This document shows positions 18,515-26,972 of a stretch of 42,330 bases of DNA, in pieces (the stretch's first letter is position 1; every line of letters starts with the position of its first letter). The position numbers were made by a program, and so were the translations under genes. The stretch comes from Candidatus Sulfotelmatobacter sp. (GTDB lineage Bacteria > Acidobacteriota > Terriglobia > Terriglobales > Acidobacteriaceae), in assembly GCA_025928375.1 (NCBI GenBank), contig JAICJP010000003.1, positions 1-42,330 on the forward strand. The letters are read 5' to 3'. The notes beneath the pieces are model-generated. The model did no database searches. It was not told the DNA's origin and saw only the letters and a list, made by a program, of their open reading frames with translations.

Positions 18515-19360
18515 CTAATTTTTCTGTGGTGCCGCACTCTGCCCGGGGGCCGATCCGCTGCTCAGCTTGGTGAGCCGATCCTGCTCCGAAAGCGCCGCTT
18601 TGGCCGCGGGCGAATCTGGCTGGTTCTTTGTGAGATCCACCGCTTGATTAGCGTACTTCAACGCGTCGGGATACTTGCTTTGCATATCGAGCGCGATGGC
18701 CAGCCGCAACACCGCCACCGGGTCTACCTGCTCGGGAAATGCCTCGATCGACTTACGCAGGTTAGTCTCCGCCTCCGCATAATTCTTGGCGTTGGAGGCG
18801 AGCGTGCCCAGAATCGCATACGCCTCGGAGCGGACGAAGCGCTTGAACTGATCGATCTTCTCGGGGGGGAAGCCCGCGGTGGGCACGTCGCTGTCGACGG
18901 TCACCAGAGCGCGCTCCGCATCTTTCTTGGCCTCGGCTATTTTTTGATCGCGGTCCAGGTCGGTATCCCGCGTCTTCTCCGCCAAGACTTGCGAAGCCGT
19001 GACCAGCGCCTCGGGATCATCCGGATCGATCGCCAGCGCCTTCTGCGCCATCTCCAGCATCTTGTCCGCATTCGCCTGATACTTCTGCATGGCTGACTTG
19101 TAGAGCACCACGCGCAATTCGCTATCCGGAAACTTCGCCGAAAAATCCTGCGCCGCTTTTTCCGCGGCGGCCGGATCGGTCAGTTGGATGGCGGTCTTGT
19201 AGGCATCAAACTCCGGCTGAGTCTTAGCCGCCGGGGCTCGCTTGCCCGGCGCTGCTGGTGCTCCCTGAGCGCTTGGGGCACTTTGGCTTGCGGGTTTGTC
19301 CTGCGCCCAGGCGCCCGCGGATATCCCCAGCACTGCGATCACGATCGCTGCTCGCTTCAT
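18515..19360 (-). CDS. Exported tetratricopeptide-repeat protein
   Basis: MKRAAIVIAVLGISAGAWA signal peptide; TPR-like helices (AQKALAIDPDDPEALVTASQVLAE, NYAEAETNLRKSIEAFPEQVDPVAVLRLAIALDMQSKYPDALKYANQAV). Confidence 0.8.
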   Translation of the reverse strand: MKRAAIVIAVLGISAGAWAQDKPASQSAPSAQGAPAAPGKRAPAAKTQPEFDAYKTAIQLTDPAAAEKAAQDFSAKFPDSELRVVLYKSAMQKYQANADKMLEMAQKALAIDPDDPEALVTASQVLAEKTRDTDLDRDQKIAEAKKDAERALVTVDSDVPTAGFPPEKIDQFKRFVRSEAYAILGTLASNAKNYAEAETNLRKSIEAFPEQVDPVAVLRLAIALDMQSKYPDALKYANQAVDLTKNQPDSPAAKAALSEQDRLTKLSSGSAPGQSAAPQKN

Positions 19361-19451
19361 AGCTCTCCTCGACAACGTCCTGAATTCCGGAAATTGCATT
19401 CTATCGCAGGCAATGGCAGACTCCGCAGCTTTTGCTTCGGTGTAACAACAC

Positions 19452-21005
19452 TTACTGCGGTTTCACCGGAGGTTCGTAAGCCTGTTGCAATCCTCGCTCG
19501 GCTGCGGCCTTGACTTCGGGCAAATCGGCGCCCACGGTCAGAGCGGCGCGATATTCGTTCAACGCCGCGTCGCGCTGCTCTTTCATATCCATGATTCTGC
19601 CCAAATATACATGCGACCAGGCCAGAACTTTGGGGTCCCGGGTGGCTTGGATCGCTTTCTGGAAATTTTCTGCGGCACCCTCCCGGTTTTTGTTCGCCAC
19701 GGCAACCTGTGCCAGGATGAACAGCGCACGTCCCTCATCGCCGATCTTGCGATCCAGTGCCTGTTGCGCGAGTTCCTGTGCTCCCTTGGCATCGCCCGCA
19801 GCCAACCGCTTCTCCGCGGTGACCAGCATTCGCCGGTCTTCCATGCGGGAAAGCTGGACCAGTTCGGGTTCCGAGCTACGCACGAATTGGACTTCGCTGG
19901 CGGCCTTCTCCTGCTGCCTGACGTCGATGGCGCCGACAATGTCGGAGTACGCAGTACGCAATCCCGACGGGTCTTTTTCGAAGTTCAGCAGCGCAGCATA
20001 GAAGTACCTGGTCAGGATATATCCCTGCCTGACCGCATCGTCGACCGCCTGCAGGCGCATAGGCTCGGCCGTTTGCTTGTTTCCCGTCATGCGAATCTCT
20101 ATGGCCCGTACCAGGCATTCGGTGACCAGGAGCCCAATGTCCGTTTTGAAGTTCTCATCCAGCGGCGCACGTTTGACCGATTGCAGCAGCGGATCGAGCC
20201 GTTTGACCGCGCTGAAGTGTTTTTCGGCCATGGGATCGAGCAGGTAGTGAAGATAAGTATGCCGAATTTGGGGCAGTTTCAGCGGGTCCGGCACGCCGGG
20301 GTCGGGAGAAGGAAAAACTACAATGTAATAGTCGTTGCCGTAATTGCGAGCGTTGGTTTCACTGGGGTCGCCGAGGAAATCCAAATAGACGGTGAACGTC
20401 TTGCCCAGGTAGCCGCCCGACTGCAGCCGAAGGTAGATGTCGGTATCAAAGACCATCTTGGCCAGTGGCTCGTGATATCGATTCACCAGCGCGGTGTAGT
20501 TGGCGCGGTGACGTTCCCAGATTTCATGCAGTTGCGCTTTTTCGTAAAAGCGCTCCAGCAAAGCACCAAATCCCACGATGGGCACGGCATCTGGAGGCAG
20601 TTCGTCCTCTTTGACGCGAGGCAGGAAGTGCGGAGGCCCCTGCAGATAAAGGGCTAGGGAGATGAACTGAGAAAGATCATGACGCGGGTCTTTACCGCGG
20701 TGCGCGACATACCAGTCGCACATTGCCTTGAGCGCCCCTTGTGCTTCTTCGGAGTCGCGCAGGTTCCGCTGCACCTCGGCGCGTATGTTGAGACGCTGCG
20801 CATCGGACCCGTTCAAATTCGCGTCGTAGCCACAAGCGTTCATGGCGGTGAGCACCGAGAACAGGGTTTCGCTCGTGTCCAAGGTAATGGGAGTGTTCTG
20901 CGCGGCGCAGAAAGGCGCCAGCAGGCCGAGAAAAGCCACAATGATGCAAGCTCGCAAGCCAGAAACCAGGAAACGACTCAGGAATTCCTCCCGCAGGATG
21001 ACCAC
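19452..21005 (-). CDS. TPR-containing exported protein
   Basis: Signal-like N-terminus; C-terminal TPRs (ALFILAQVAVANKNREGAAENFQKAIQATRDPKVLAWSHVYLGRIMDMKEQRDAALNEYRAALTV). Confidence 0.75.
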   Translation of the reverse strand: MVILREEFLSRFLVSGLRACIIVAFLGLLAPFCAAQNTPITLDTSETLFSVLTAMNACGYDANLNGSDAQRLNIRAEVQRNLRDSEEAQGALKAMCDWYVAHRGKDPRHDLSQFISLALYLQGPPHFLPRVKEDELPPDAVPIVGFGALLERFYEKAQLHEIWERHRANYTALVNRYHEPLAKMVFDTDIYLRLQSGGYLGKTFTVYLDFLGDPSETNARNYGNDYYIVVFPSPDPGVPDPLKLPQIRHTYLHYLLDPMAEKHFSAVKRLDPLLQSVKRAPLDENFKTDIGLLVTECLVRAIEIRMTGNKQTAEPMRLQAVDDAVRQGYILTRYFYAALLNFEKDPSGLRTAYSDIVGAIDVRQQEKAASEVQFVRSSEPELVQLSRMEDRRMLVTAEKRLAAGDAKGAQELAQQALDRKIGDEGRALFILAQVAVANKNREGAAENFQKAIQATRDPKVLAWSHVYLGRIMDMKEQRDAALNEYRAALTVGADLPEVKAAAERGLQQAYEPPVKPQ

Positions 21006-21129
21006 CCGACCGGCCGATCCAACAATAGGCGGAGAACATTTTAAGTTTAAGGGCTTGTGCGCAGAGGGTCAAACTGCGGAGGCCTCAACGCCGCTACCGT
21101 TCGTGATAAATTCTGGCTGACTGGCTTGT

Positions 21130-22224
21130 ATGCCGTTTTCTGATTTCCATGGCAATGGCGAGACCGTGCACCGCTTGCGCGAGATGCTGGCGCGCGATCA
21201 TTTTCCCCATGCCGTAGTCATCGCGGGAAGTCACGGGTGTGGCAAATACACTCTGGCACTGATGCTGGCGCGGGCGATGAACTGCCTGAATCCTCCGCCC
21301 AGCGATGGACTCCCCGACTTCTGCGGTAGATGCGCGAACTGCACGCGCATCGAGCAGGCTTGCGATCTCCAAACTCGCTTTACCGAGGCGGTCGAGGCGC
21401 GCGAGAACCTGCGCGAGACCGACAAGAAAGAAACCCGCATCTTCGTGCAGACGCATCCTGATGTGCTGGTGATTCCACCCGATCCGCCGCAGATGATGGT
21501 CAAGGTGGACCAGGTGCGGCGCGTCATTGAGACCATCTATTACCGCCCGGGGGAGGGCAGCGAACGGGTTTATATCTTCACCGATTCTGCGTTCATGAAA
21601 GAGGCGGCAAACTCGCTGCTTAAAGTGCTGGAGGAGCCTCCGGAATTCGCCACCATTTTTCTGCTGACCGAGAATGCAGGGGAGTTGCTGCCGACGATCC
21701 GTTCGCGCTCCATGGTGTTTACCTTGTGCGCGCTCGCGACGGACGAGATTGAGAAGGATCTGGCGAAGCACCGACCGGAGTGGAAACCGGCGCAAGTGGC
21801 GCTGGTAGCTCGACTGAGCGAGGGAGCGGTGGGTCGCGCGCGCAGCTTCGATCTCGAAGCCTATACTGCCGCGCGCGACCACGCGCTGGCGATTTTGAAA
21901 TCGGCTCTGCGGGGCGGCGATCATACCGAACTGTTCAAGATTACCGAGTCTTACCGTCCTGGCGCTGAAGGGCGGGAGAAAATCGAGGCGCTCATTCGCA
22001 CGCTCTATTCGCTATTGCGCGACCTAGTGTTCATCGAGTCGGGTGCGCCGGAGTTGATCCGGAATACGGACATTGGCTCGGAATTAAAGCGATTAGCCGA
22101 GTCGGCAGATTTTGAGTGGATCACGTCAGCCTCCGACCGATTGGCAGAGGTGGAACGCGGCATGCGCCGGAACCTGCTGCGCTCGTTGTCTCTAGACGCC
22201 TTCGCCGCGGCGCTGGAAAAGTAG
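21130..22224 (+). CDS. holB: DNA polymerase III delta' subunit / clamp-loader AAA+ protein
   Basis: HAVVIAGSHGCGKYTLALMLARAMNC, CGRCANCTRIEQ, LLKVLEEPPEFATIFLLTENAGELLPTIRSRS. Confidence 0.9.
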   Translation: MPFSDFHGNGETVHRLREMLARDHFPHAVVIAGSHGCGKYTLALMLARAMNCLNPPPSDGLPDFCGRCANCTRIEQACDLQTRFTEAVEARENLRETDKKETRIFVQTHPDVLVIPPDPPQMMVKVDQVRRVIETIYYRPGEGSERVYIFTDSAFMKEAANSLLKVLEEPPEFATIFLLTENAGELLPTIRSRSMVFTLCALATDEIEKDLAKHRPEWKPAQVALVARLSEGAVGRARSFDLEAYTAARDHALAILKSALRGGDHTELFKITESYRPGAEGREKIEALIRTLYSLLRDLVFIESGAPELIRNTDIGSELKRLAESADFEWITSASDRLAEVERGMRRNLLRSLSLDAFAAALEK

Positions 22225-22328
22225 CGGCAGTAAGAGGGACAGCGGCTTCGGTGTCCAACCCGGCGGGGTTCAGCAGCGCAAGAAATGCTACCCGAGGTCC
22301 ATAGTATTAAGGCTGCCGGAAGTAACTA

Positions 22329-22345
22329 CCGCCAGTAGCTGGCGG
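22329..22345. repeat. Stem-loop CCGCCAG-tag-CTGGCGG
   Basis: 7-bp perfect arms, 3-nt loop, upstream of the 22378 CDS. Confidence 0.75.
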
Positions 22346-22377
22346 CAAGTAAGATCTCCTCGTTCATTGGAACAGCT

Positions 22378-23223
22378 ATGCGCGTGCTGCGCCTTCAAGA
22401 GGTCGAGTTTCGCCGCAACGACCGGGTATTCCGTCACTCGCGTCTGCGCGCCTTGATCGCCTGGCTTGCTGGATTTGCCGGCAGCACGGACTGTTTCTTC
22501 GAGGCATACGCGCACAAATGGACGGTTGGCTACATCTTCGGCGCGCTTCTACTACTTTTCCTGCTTCTGAGTCTCAGGTTCGTGACGGCCCGCTTCCACC
22601 CCTCGAATTGGCTCGTTAGAATGAACGAAACAGGAATTTACGTGCATTATCGTTCTTATCTGAACTACGAGTTATCCCCGGATGATCCTTCGGTCGTATT
22701 CCTGTCGCTCGGGGAGATCGCATCAGCGCGCCTGATCAAAGAGCGGATCGAAACCCCCGATCCGGCAAGCCGCGGCACACAAACCCAATTTTTACATCAT
22801 GTTGAACTTCAGTTGTCCGGCGATACCGCGCCTCTCTCCGACGCGTTACAAGCTGAGCGCGGTGAATCGGCGCCCATGCAAAAGCACTGGTATGGCACCA
22901 GTTCTACTCTTTATCGGGACTATCCCGCCACACTGACCGCGCCCACGTTGCTTCGCATTCATTGGGACGTGGTGCCTCGCGCTGGCAAGTTCCTCGACCT
23001 TCTGCGTCCCTATACGATCATTGCTGAGACAGTTTCGGTGAAGCACGACTTCACGCAAATGAAGTCGCTGAGCCGTGAAGACCAACAGAAGCAACTCGGC
23101 GAACTGGCCGACCGCGGCCAGAACATCACCGCCGTGTACGCCGCGCGCAAGCTCTACGGCGGCAGCCTGGGCGAGGCCAAGCAAATGGTGGATTCCCTTA
23201 CGAAGAACAAGGTGACGCAGTAG
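22378..23223 (+). CDS. Membrane protein with ribosomal L7/L12 C-terminal-like segment
   Basis: TM pair near residues 20-70; C-terminus NITAVYAARKLYGGSLGEAKQMVDSL resembles the L7/L12 CTD ([25 protein letters not shown]). Confidence 0.65.
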   Translation: MRVLRLQEVEFRRNDRVFRHSRLRALIAWLAGFAGSTDCFFEAYAHKWTVGYIFGALLLLFLLLSLRFVTARFHPSNWLVRMNETGIYVHYRSYLNYELSPDDPSVVFLSLGEIASARLIKERIETPDPASRGTQTQFLHHVELQLSGDTAPLSDALQAERGESAPMQKHWYGTSSTLYRDYPATLTAPTLLRIHWDVVPRAGKFLDLLRPYTIIAETVSVKHDFTQMKSLSREDQQKQLGELADRGQNITAVYAARKLYGGSLGEAKQMVDSLTKNKVTQ

Positions 23224-23255
23224 CGTTCTTCATCATCACCCTCATGCATTCTATT

Positions 23256-23280
23256 GAAGTAACCACACGGTGGTTACTTC
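23256..23280. repeat. 25-bp perfect stem-loop palindrome
   Basis: GAAGTAACCAC-acg-GTGGTTACTTC, 11-bp arms; 33 bp after the 22378-23223 CDS; no T tract. Confidence 0.9.
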
Positions 23281-23517
23281 CGACATTCGCGCCTCCGTCC
23301 ATCGAATGGCCTGATCCACTTGCCTTTCAATTACTTGCCTTGCATTACTCCGCTGGTTCTACACCCTTCGGAGAGATTGTCCCGCCTTTCACCCCCGCCT
23401 ATAATCGTCCTACTCTGGCTGTTCAATTCTCCGTCAGGTTCCGGGTAGAACTCGGGAGGGCTTGGTATGTCCAGAGCCTTCCAGAAAAGGTCGAAGTATT
23501 TGGAGAGACGCCCGGAT

Positions 23518-24372
23518 ATGCGAAAGCGCCTGCAACTCGCACTGATGCTGACGGTCGGAACGACAATCGCGACCTCCTTGCCACTTCCCAACGCCTGGGC
23601 CGCTGAGGCAGACAGCTCCGGCCATGGGATCACCGCCACCGAAGAGCATGGCCGCAAGATCTATGTAGACGAGGACGCTCCAGCGAAGCCGCGGGTCACA
23701 CCGGCTCCGCAGTCCAAGCGCTCTTCACTGGTCTTCTGGAGCAGCAAAGAGAGCCGCTGGAAACCGGTGCCTTCGGCAGGTGCGCCCTCGATGCTGGCCG
23801 CGCGTTCGGCCGCGAAAGAAGTCACTCAGTATTTTGGTCACGACTCGGCTTCATCGGCCAACGCGAAGATCATGGCCGCCAATGCTCGTGGTCATCAGGC
23901 CTCGCCGGACGAGATCGATAACGCGGTGGTGATGGCTGCCGCCCGCCACAATGTGGATGCGAATCTGGTGCGGGCAGTCATCAAAGTGGAGTCAAACTTC
24001 AACGCCAACGCGGTCTCGAATAAGGGAGCGATGGGACTGATGCAGCTCATGCCCAAGACGGCACGCAGCTTGAACGTAAAGAATCCCTTTGATCCTCAGC
24101 AGAACGTCGATGCCGGGGTACGGCACTTGAAGTATTTGCTGCAAAACTACGGCGGCGACGTAAATCTGACGCTCGCGGCTTACAACGCCGGAGAAGGCGC
24201 CGTGGCTCGAAGTGCAGGCATACCGCATTTTGCCGAAACCCAGAATTACGTCCGCAAGATCACCAACCTGTACAACGGGAGATTTGATCTGACCCCATCG
24301 GGCGGATCACGGGAACCCGTGCGGGTGCAACGAGATGCGCGCGGGGTTCTGTACATCAGCAACACGGACTAG
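23518..24372 (+). CDS. Lytic transglycosylase (SLT domain)
   Basis: MRKRLQLALMLTVGTTIATSLPLPNAWA signal; VRAVIKVESNFNANAVSNKGAMGLMQLMPKTARSLNVKNPFDPQQNVDAGVRHLKYLLQNYGGDVNLTLAAYNAGEGAV; start possibly 23467. Confidence 0.93.
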   Translation: MRKRLQLALMLTVGTTIATSLPLPNAWAAEADSSGHGITATEEHGRKIYVDEDAPAKPRVTPAPQSKRSSLVFWSSKESRWKPVPSAGAPSMLAARSAAKEVTQYFGHDSASSANAKIMAANARGHQASPDEIDNAVVMAAARHNVDANLVRAVIKVESNFNANAVSNKGAMGLMQLMPKTARSLNVKNPFDPQQNVDAGVRHLKYLLQNYGGDVNLTLAAYNAGEGAVARSAGIPHFAETQNYVRKITNLYNGRFDLTPSGGSREPVRVQRDARGVLYISNTD

Positions 24373-24457
24373 AATCTAAGCATCTGTTTAAGAGTCTCTC
24401 AGGTATCACGGCAGTTCAACTGCAACGACGGATCAGGACAGTAACGGACCGGCGACT

Positions 24458-26734
24458 TTGAACAAAACACTAAGCCAGCGTGGCTTGCGCTGTGGGGCGT
24501 TGCTTCTGTTGATGGCTGTCCCCTTGGTGCCGGCGCACGCCCGCACGCGGCACGGGCATTCTGAAGCCTGGGCCCGCGACCACTATGCCGCGGCCGACCG
24601 TATGCGCGAGGCGCTGAATGGACGTCCTCCCGGAGAGCGCAACCGCCGCGACTACCAGCGCGTTATCAACGCTTATCGCAACATCTACTATGGAGCGCCC
24701 ACTTCCGCTAAAGCGGATCCCAGCGCGGTAGCCGTAGCCGAGACGCTGGTGGAAATGGGCCGCCGCTTTGATGACAACTCCATCCTCAAGAAAGCCATCG
24801 CCCAGTACAAATTCCTCCGCCGCGAATATCCCGGCAGTAAGTACCGCTGCGACGCGCTGTTCACTATAGGCGAAATCTACAAGGATGACCTGAACGATCC
24901 CGAGCAGGCTCGTGCAGTATTCCAGGATTTCCTGAAACGTTATCCGCGCAACCGCCTCGCCGAAGATGCCGAGGAGGCGGTTGCCGAAATCGATCGCCAG
25001 GCTAAAGGCGCAAAAAAGGCCGACCCGAAGAAACAGTCCGCTGACGAAGAATCTGCGGCGCGGGATGAAACTGACCCCGGTGTGAAACCTACGGAAGACA
25101 ACTCGCGGGGTGACGCGAGTTTATTGCCTGGGGTCTCAGGCCATGCTTCCGAATCGCACGCACAACGCGTTGCGCGCGTGACTGCGATTCGCCACTGGTC
25201 TACCCCGGACTACACGCGGGTGGCGATTGATGTTGAAACCAACATCAAGTTCGGATCGCAACGCATCTCGCATCCGGACCGAATCTTCTTTGACCTACGC
25301 GACACGAAACTGGCCTCCACTTTGGTGGGCAAGAGTTTCGATGTGGACGATGGTTTTCTCAAGAAGATTCGGGTGGCTCAGTTCAAGCCGGGGCGCACGC
25401 GGGTCGTACTCGAAGTCGATGACTTGTCCGACTATGATGCTTTTCTGCTGCCGGAACCGTACCGGCTGATCATTGACATTCATGGGAAAAAGAGTCAGAG
25501 CGCCCGCCGGAAGCATTCCCGAGACGCGGAGATGAAAGAGGCTGCCGCCATGACGGCGGACGTCGAGGCGCCCCCCAGAGCGGGTTCGTCGAAAACTGAT
25601 AGCGACCGCGCCGACACGGCAACCGCCGGGGCGAATTCCGACCCGAGCAAATTGGCGGACAGAACGGCTGATGACCTCAAGGAAGACTTGCGCGCAGCCG
25701 CCGGGAAGGCACCCGTCACCACCCAGGATGTGAATGACGAAGCCACAATTCACCCGAAAGACGTTGCCGGCAAGAGCGGACTGCCCGATCTGCCGCGCAA
25801 GGTCAACACCAAGGCCGAGACCCCAGCGCCGACCAAAGTGATCGTAGACAATGATGACGAGGACGACACGACCGCAACGGCGGAGAAGCACAGTCCACTT
25901 GTGGCCCGCACCAAGTCCTCGCGCGCAGCTTCGAATCGCAAGGCCAGAGATTTCGATGCCCGCGAAGCCAAACCTACGGCGGGCGGTGACCGCTCCCTGA
26001 TCCGCGCGTTGGGCCTAAAGATCGGCAAAATCGTGATCGATCCCGGCCACGGAGGTCACGACACGGGAACCATCGGCCCGAACGGCCTGCGAGAGAAGGA
26101 CCTCGTCTTGGAAGTGGGACGTCGCCTGGGTAAGCTACTGGAAGCGCGACTGGGCGCCGAGGTGGTCTACACCCGCAAGGACGACACCTTCATCCCCCTG
26201 GAAACCCGTACCGCGATCGCTAACCAGCAGCGCGCGGATTTATTCATCTCGATTCACGCCAACTCCAGTCATGATCCGAACGCGCGCGGGGTTGAAACTT
26301 ATTATCTGAACTTCACATCCTCGCCGGAGGCACTGGAAGTCGCGGCTCGTGAGAATGCGGTTTCGGAAAAATCGATCTACGAACTGCAGGATCTGGTGAA
26401 GAAGATTGCGCTCAAAGAAAAGATTGAAGAGTCGCGCGAATTTGCAGCGGACATACAGGCTTCGCTGCACAGCGGACTGGCTACCAAGAGTCCGTCGATC
26501 CGCAATCGCGGAGTAAAGAAAGCGCCATTCATCGTCTTGATAGGCGCGAATATGCCCTCGATCCTGGCGGAAATCTCCTTTGTCTCAAACCCCTCTGACG
26601 AACACCGTCTGAAGACCAGCGAGTACCGGCAACGCATCGCAGAGTCCCTCTACCGCGGAATCGCCAAGTACGCCGATGGCCTCAGCGGCGTCAAGATGGC
26701 CAGCAAGATCGACAAAACCACTGGCAATAACTGA
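24458..26734 (+). CDS. N-acetylmuramoyl-L-alanine amidase with N-terminal TPR-like region, AMIN domain and Amidase_3 domain
   Basis: TTG start; RRFDDNSILKKAIAQYKFLRREYPGSKYRCDALFTIGEIY; AMIN-like YTRVAIDVETNIKFGSQRISHPDRIFFDLRDT; KIVIDPGHGGHDTGTIGPNGLREKDLVLEVGRRL, FISIHANSS, PSILAEISFVSNPSDE. Confidence 0.93.
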   Translation: MNKTLSQRGLRCGALLLLMAVPLVPAHARTRHGHSEAWARDHYAAADRMREALNGRPPGERNRRDYQRVINAYRNIYYGAPTSAKADPSAVAVAETLVEMGRRFDDNSILKKAIAQYKFLRREYPGSKYRCDALFTIGEIYKDDLNDPEQARAVFQDFLKRYPRNRLAEDAEEAVAEIDRQAKGAKKADPKKQSADEESAARDETDPGVKPTEDNSRGDASLLPGVSGHASESHAQRVARVTAIRHWSTPDYTRVAIDVETNIKFGSQRISHPDRIFFDLRDTKLASTLVGKSFDVDDGFLKKIRVAQFKPGRTRVVLEVDDLSDYDAFLLPEPYRLIIDIHGKKSQSARRKHSRDAEMKEAAAMTADVEAPPRAGSSKTDSDRADTATAGANSDPSKLADRTADDLKEDLRAAAGKAPVTTQDVNDEATIHPKDVAGKSGLPDLPRKVNTKAETPAPTKVIVDNDDEDDTTATAEKHSPLVARTKSSRAASNRKARDFDAREAKPTAGGDRSLIRALGLKIGKIVIDPGHGGHDTGTIGPNGLREKDLVLEVGRRLGKLLEARLGAEVVYTRKDDTFIPLETRTAIANQQRADLFISIHANSSHDPNARGVETYYLNFTSSPEALEVAARENAVSEKSIYELQDLVKKIALKEKIEESREFAADIQASLHSGLATKSPSIRNRGVKKAPFIVLIGANMPSILAEISFVSNPSDEHRLKTSEYRQRIAESLYRGIAKYADGLSGVKMASKIDKTTGNN

Positions 26735-26752
26735 TCCAACCGATTTGTTGAA

Positions 26753-26851
26753 GTGAAGTGGACTCCGCGTGGATTCAATCGCATCAAGAGGCACAAAAGC
26801 AAACGCGAAAGCCGCAAGCAGCGCAAACTCAAGCGCCAACACCTGCTATAG
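26753..26851 (+). CDS. Putative small highly basic protein (32 aa)
   Basis: GTG-initiated ORF read directly from sequence: (V/M)KWTPRGFNRIKRHKSKRESRKQRKLKRQHLL then TAG; 14 of 32 residues are K/R; no strong Shine-Dalgarno seen. Confidence 0.4.
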   Translation: MKWTPRGFNRIKRHKSKRESRKQRKLKRQHLL

Positions 26852-26972
26852 TCGGGTCAAAGATGCCTGTGAAAAGCGCCTCTAAATCTACATGATCTAC
26901 ATGCTTTGCCGGATTTCACAATCGCCAAGGCATGCATAAGGTGAACGCAAGCGTTCCAAGTAGTTCCGATCT

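Noticed and set aside
19485-20657. 390-aa plus-strand ORF
   Set aside because: Antisense to the TPR gene 19452-21005; no domain seen
21094-21924. 276-aa minus-strand ORF
   Set aside because: Antisense to holB, which has clear clamp-loader motifs
23244-23606. 120-aa plus ORF overlapping the lytic transglycosylase start
   Set aside because: Starts within the 25-bp palindrome region and overlaps the transglycosylase in another frame; no signal or domain
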